NCBI GenBank assembly: GCA_029891385.1
Contig: CM057231.1
Span: forward strand, 62,603,103 to 62,667,102
Direction: 5' to 3'
DNA length: 64,000 nucleotides
Origin: Erythroxylum novogranatense
Taxonomy: Eukaryota > Streptophyta > Magnoliopsida > Malpighiales > Erythroxylaceae
Below are positions 58,906 through 64,000 of the stretch, piece after piece; position 1 is the stretch's first letter; every line of letters begins with the position of its first letter. Under the pieces are notes generated by a model that worked only from the letters and a program-made list of their open reading frames with translations, searched no databases and had not been told where the DNA came from. A program made the translations under genes and the position numbers.

Positions 58906-61592
58906 TGTCAGACCCGACCAGAGACAGACCTAGCTGTTGGATCCGTGACCGAGTCCAACTCTTAAGTCGCTAGTCGATGGGATAGATCTTTGGTCATCGG
59001 GATGGGTGTCCTTGCTGATTTTAGTCGATCGAACACTTTATAGTGATCGAATACTTTATAGTCATCGAACACTTTATAGTCGATCGAATACTTTATAGTC
59101 GATCGAATACTTTATAGTCGATCGAACTTCTGAAAAACAATCTCCGCTCTCCGAATAGTCGACTGAAACACTTTATAGTCGACTGGAATACTTTATAGTC
59201 GAATGGAACACTTTATAGTCGACTGGAACACTTTATAGTCGACTGGAACTCTTTATCACCTTGTCTTGTGGGGTTTATTTCACAAAACCCTTGCAAGATT
59301 CACTCACCCACTACTAAAATACTTCATGACAACTCCAAACATCAAAATTATTTTATCATTCAACCATTTCTTGATTGATATGTCCATCAACCCTAAAATC
59401 CTACATAACCATCATAACTCTCAACTTCCCACTTCTAACCACTTGACACTAGCATCTTTCAAAGCTCATAATTCCTCATTCCTAGCTCCAATTGAAGCAA
59501 ATGACACACTATTTTAAAGATGTAAACTTAGGCTACACTCTTCAAGGAGATCTCTCAATTCTATTCAAACATTAAGAGAGTCTAAATCAAATGGAAGTTG
59601 TTGCACAATTTTTGGGAAAATTTGACAGCACCTCCCTATTTTATTCCTAACCCAATTCTTCAATCTAAGACTACAACCTGCACCACAATTCTATATTCAA
59701 GGCAGCAACCACACTCCTAACAGTTACCTACCTATATTTTACTCATGCCATCTCATGCATCATTGGAACACTACTAAATCAAACGTAATAGCATAGGGTT
59801 TGAAATTTCAGTTTTGAGTTACAACTCAATTTCATTTCATCTTCATCATATCATGGTCATTTAATCATGTATCATACAATGCTTTAGTGGGCATTTCAAG
59901 CCCAATTACAATGAAGCTTCAAAATACAATATCATTCTCAAAATGCGACTAAAGCATTGTTTTACAAAAACCATTTCAAATACAAAGCCAAAAGAAAATC
60001 TTGGAGTAAATGCCTTTAAACTTGCTCCTCGGGATCCTGCTCATTTCCTGGAAAATTTGAGGGGGGTGAGCTTTCACTTTGTGGGTAACACATTTATATT
60101 TATATATCAAGCATGTCCATTTAATTATCCATACATTTAACAATCTTTCAATGAAGTCATAAATCATGCATCATGCAATTTTCATCAATACGTAAACATA
60201 ATTTCTCATAATTCAAACATTCATAATTCTTGCATTTTCATGTAATCACATATGAAACACATCAAATGGCTCGGTAAGTCCATATTCTTGGCAACCATAT
60301 AGTCTCATTTAATGAGCTTATATGGGCAAATCTTTAGGAGTCCAAAATGTTGGATCATCCTATGCCACAATCGGGCAGCCGGGCGAAGGCTTTCATGGTC
60401 GACGTGCACGTGATAGTTCTTAGGACTATACCTTACCCACATAACATAATAATCATGCATCATACTAGAAAATTGGACTGTTCTTGTCCAATTCATTGTT
60501 TCTTTAAAAATCATCTTCTTTTTTCATACATCATTCATGCTTTTCATCATATTCATTTAACAAGTTTCTCCAAAACAATTTCAATCGTCATCATACAATA
60601 TACATTTACAAACATCATGATTCCATCCTCAACCTTCATAATTTCCTAACAACAACAACATCAAGCATGTAATAAAATCATCAATGGTTTACAATAACCA
60701 CATCCAACATTCAATCACAAACATTTAATGCAACTACCAAGTAATCAAAGCTCATTAATGTCATGCATTAATTTATATTTATAGCTTATATACATAAAGA
60801 TAAATATGAAACCCACCTTGTATCCTTGCTTAAACTTGCCTAAGGAAGTTCCTCTTCTTGTTCTTCTCCTCTTTCTTCTTTCCCTTCATTAAAACCGAAA
60901 ACCCATAATCACTTAGGGTTTTAAAATTGAAAAACCTAATGAACTTAAATCATGCTATAAACTTTAGAATCACTAGACCCATCTTCTTTCTAAGCTTTCT
61001 AAACCATAAAACCAACAAAGCTTAACCTTAATCAAGAAGCTTACCTTGAATCTTTAGATAACCAAGTGATTTCTTGGTTCAAAATGTAGCTTGAACCTTC
61101 CTCCACACTTTTCCTCTTGAACTTTCTTCAAAACCTCTTCAATCTCTTGGAAAATCAAACCCTAGACATGTTTTCTTCTTTCTTCTCCTTTTCTCCTCCA
61201 CCACCAAACTTCTTCCTCTCCTCTCAATTTTAAGTAAGTCTCCTCTCTTTTCCCTACTACTCACTTATTTCTTCTTCTTTTATACTCCTTACTCACTTAA
61301 GCCCAAGGCCTAAAGCCCATTCACTCATTTTTCCTTCCTCCTTCTTATTTCCTCCTTATACTACTCAAGCCCATTTCATTTCTCTTCTCTTTTCATTTCA
61401 TTTGGACCCAAAGCCCAATTAACACGTTAAATTACTTCCAATTTATTTAAATCAACTAACACATTTAATACTTGCTATCTAACTCATTTAATGTCATATG
61501 CTAATTCATGCTAACTTTACTAAATACTATACTAATTCACCCCATTAATCTAATCATTCTTGATTTATCATAAAAAAATTCTGGGGGTAACA
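58906..61592 (-). repeat. LTR 2 of the Tekay array, shared by two interiors
   Basis: 2687 bp and near-identical to LTR 1. It starts TGTCAGACCC and ends GGGGGTAACA, and is followed directly by a second PPT (61593-61608) and interior. It is therefore the 5' LTR of the first interior and the 3' LTR of the second. Its AGTCGACT array is shorter and reads 'gtcgatcga' in many units. ACGTGCACGT is at 60402-60411. Confidence 0.92.
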
Positions 61593-61608
61593 TTTCTCCC
61601 CCCTTAAG

Positions 61609-62840
61609 AAATTTCTTCCTCGAAATTCTTACCTGGTTCATTGAAGAGGTGTGGGTACTGCTCCCGCATTGCATCCTGAGGCTCCCACGTAGCCTCTTCA
61701 ACTGCATGATTCCTCCACAGGACTTTGACTAGCTTGATTGTCTTGTTCCTGAGGATCTTATCCTTGCTATCCAGAATTGCCACAGGTACCTCTTCATAAG
61801 TCGATCATCACTCAATTTGAACTTCGAGGTCCGAATGATGAGAAGGATCGATCTATACCTTCTCAAAGATCGAGACATGGAATACATCATGAATCATGCG
61901 ACAATTCTGGTGGCAACGCCAATCTGTAGGTCAACGGCCCAATCCTCTCCAATACTTCATACGGACCCACATAGCGAGGACTTAATTTTCCCTTCTTACC
62001 AAATCTCATAACTCCCTTCCATGGAGACGTCTTGAGGAACACTTTGTCACCCAACGATATTCCATTTCTTTTCGATGAGCATCAAGATAGCTTTTCATCC
62101 TATCCGGGCCGCCTTAAGTCATTGCTTGATTTTATCCACTTTCTCAATTGTCATCTGGACCAACTCGTCCCACTAGCTTCCTCTCACCTTCCTCATCCCA
62201 AAGATATGGAAGTCCCTGCATCTCCGCCATATAGGGCTTCATAAGGAGCCATCTGAATGCTAGAATGGTACAATTGTTATAGGCAAATTCGACCAACGGA
62301 AAATGATCATCCCATGCTCCTCTCAAGTCCATGACACATGCTCTAAGCATCCTTCTAGTGTCCGAATTGTCCTCTCAGATCGACCATCCGTCGAGGATGA
62401 AACGCCGACCGAAATTCAAATTTTAGTTCCTAATGCTTCTCGCAGACTTCCCCAAAATCTCGATGTGAATCGAGGGTCCCTGTCGGATACTATGGAATCT
62501 GAAACTCCATGCAACCTTACCACTTCATCAATATACTTCCTAGCTAAGACTTGCAATGAATCTGTTTGCTTGATTGCCAGAAAATGGGCTGACATGGTCA
62601 ACCGATCAACAATAACCCAAATGGCATCATGCTTCTTGTTGGTCCTAGGTAAACCCATCAGAAAATCCATCGTGATCCTTTGCCACTTCCATTCAGAATG
62701 GACAATGGCCTTAGCATGCTGAAGGTGCACGGTGTTCACCTTGACTTGCGACACACTAGACATCCGCTCACATATTCACCACATCCTCTTCATGCCTTTC
62801 CACCGTAAATATTCCTTCAAATCTCTCAGACATTATGGTG
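61609..62840 (-). pseudogene. Integrase and chromodomain of the second Tekay interior
   Basis: Same content as 54037-55300 but cut by many small indels. Open pieces are 62763-62416 (TMDFLMGLP, SDRDPRFTSRFWG) and 62350-62144 (LRACVMDLRGAWDDHFPLVEFAYNN). Where the first copy has CTG or CAG this copy often has TC, CG or CAAAG, so the breaks may be technical. Confidence 0.85.
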
Positions 62841-64000
62841 CTACAGGTGAATGGAATAAGGCGCATTGTGTGCCTCATCCAAGATCTCATCTTTAACTGC
62901 CTTATCATTCGGAATACATAACCTGTTTCCGACTACCATTAGCCCATCATCCCTTACTTGCACTTCTGACTGCTTACCGTGTTGAATTTCATCTCTCAGC
63001 TTATTTAATTCTGTATCCTGCTCCTGCAACTCCTTGACCTTCTCCCTAAGGATAGGTCTCGCCCTAAATTGAGCAAAAACACCATCTGATTCATCCTGCT
63101 TTAAACTGATCTTCAACTTGGCCATCTGTTCCAACAAAGGCAAGTAAACTGATTGCACATAAGATATGGATGACTTCCGACTCAAAGCGTCTGCCACTAC
63201 ATTCGCCTTGCCTGGATGATACTCTATCATCAGGTCATAGTCCTTGAGCAACTCCACCCATCTTCTCTGCCTCAGATTCAGTTCTTTCTGGCTTAGCAAG
63301 TACTTGATGCTTTTGTGATCCGTGAAAACCCTTATCTGAACCCCATACAGATAGTGTCTCCATATCTTTAAGGCAAAAATCACTGCTGCCAATTCCAGAT
63401 CATGAGTCGGATAATTCAACTCATATGACTTCAACTGCCGTGAAGCATAGGCTATTACCTCGCCATCATCCTGCACAAGACACATCCTAAACCCTTCCTC
63501 AAGCATCATCAGATATCAGATACCCCGCTTCCTATCAAGGTGACCAATCTCGAGCACTTGTCAACTGTTCTTGAGCTCCTCAAAGCTCTTCCGACATTCC
63601 TCACTCCATATGAGCTGCTGATTCTTTCTTATGACTTAGTCATAGGGGCAGCTATCATTGAAAATCCTTCCACGAATCTCCTATAATAACCTGCCAAACC
63701 TAGGAAGCTTCTTACCTCTTTCACTGTCTTGGGCTCTTGCCATTTCACTACTGCTTCTACTTTCCTCGGATCAACATGGATCCCTTTGTTGGAAATCACA
63801 TGTCTAAGGAAAACTACTTCATGCAGCCAAAATTCACACTTGCTAAATTTGGCATACAGCTCCTGCTCTCTCAATCTCTGCAATACTATCCTAAGATGTT
63901 GTTCATGCTCTCCTTCATCCTTAGAATAAACCAGAATTTCATCAATGAACACAATGACAAACTGATCTAAGAATTCATTAAACACCCTATTCATCAGATC
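62841..64000 (-). pseudogene. RT and RNase H of the second Tekay interior, cut by window edge
   Basis: The frame 63509-62841 holds the RNase H ([39 protein letters not shown]) and the linker. The frame 63994-63629 holds the RT end ([44 protein letters not shown]). A break lies at 63510-63628. The active-site box is FIDE, shared with the first interior. The rest lies beyond 64000. Confidence 0.88.

Overview
The window is plant nuclear repetitive DNA, most likely from a flowering plant with a large heterochromatic genome. I see no host gene, tRNA, rRNA or CRISPR array. The content is LTR retrotransposons: Ty1/copia (one Sirevirus-type with an envelope-like gene, one other), Ty3/gypsy chromoviruses of Tekay/Del type, solo LTRs, and one non-autonomous element with very long LTRs and a non-coding interior (LARD-like). 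The species cannot be named from this sequence.

Layout. 1-1882: rearranged pieces of an old copia LTR (a 0.7-kb direct repeat and an inverted piece). About 2981-13101: a Sirevirus-like copia on the minus strand (3' LTR, envelope-like gene, RNase H, RT, IN, PR, gag). Its envelope-like frame is split by a solo gypsy LTR (5722-8014, TSD TTTCG). Its gag is split by a 33.6-kb block (13102-46674, TSD CTTAT). That block is the LARD-like element. Its left LTR holds a nearly complete plus-strand Tekay element (15929-24980, TSD CATAA/CACAA). Its interior holds a second copia (28226-37673, minus). Its right LTR holds a 5-kb solo LTR (39865-44840, TSD GCTAT). From 46697 come an LTR fragment, a long LTR (47404-51222), and inside that a minus-strand Tekay array LTR-interior-LTR-interior running off the right edge.

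The elements are insertions into insertions, so their order in time can be read from the nesting. Every reverse transcriptase or integrase set whose catalytic residues can be read carries at least one lesion, so the cluster looks immobile, although some parts are well preserved.

Two patterns go beyond routine annotation. First, LTRs and leaders of unrelated families carry clusters of short perfect inverted repeats. The sequence differs from family to family, and several stems keep pairing through matched changes on both arms. Second, near-identical copies differ in a stereotyped way at CAG/CTG sites (for example CAGC becoming CAAAG in two unrelated elements). That looks like sequencing or assembly error at CHG-methylated sites, and it means some of the frameshifts listed here may not be real.
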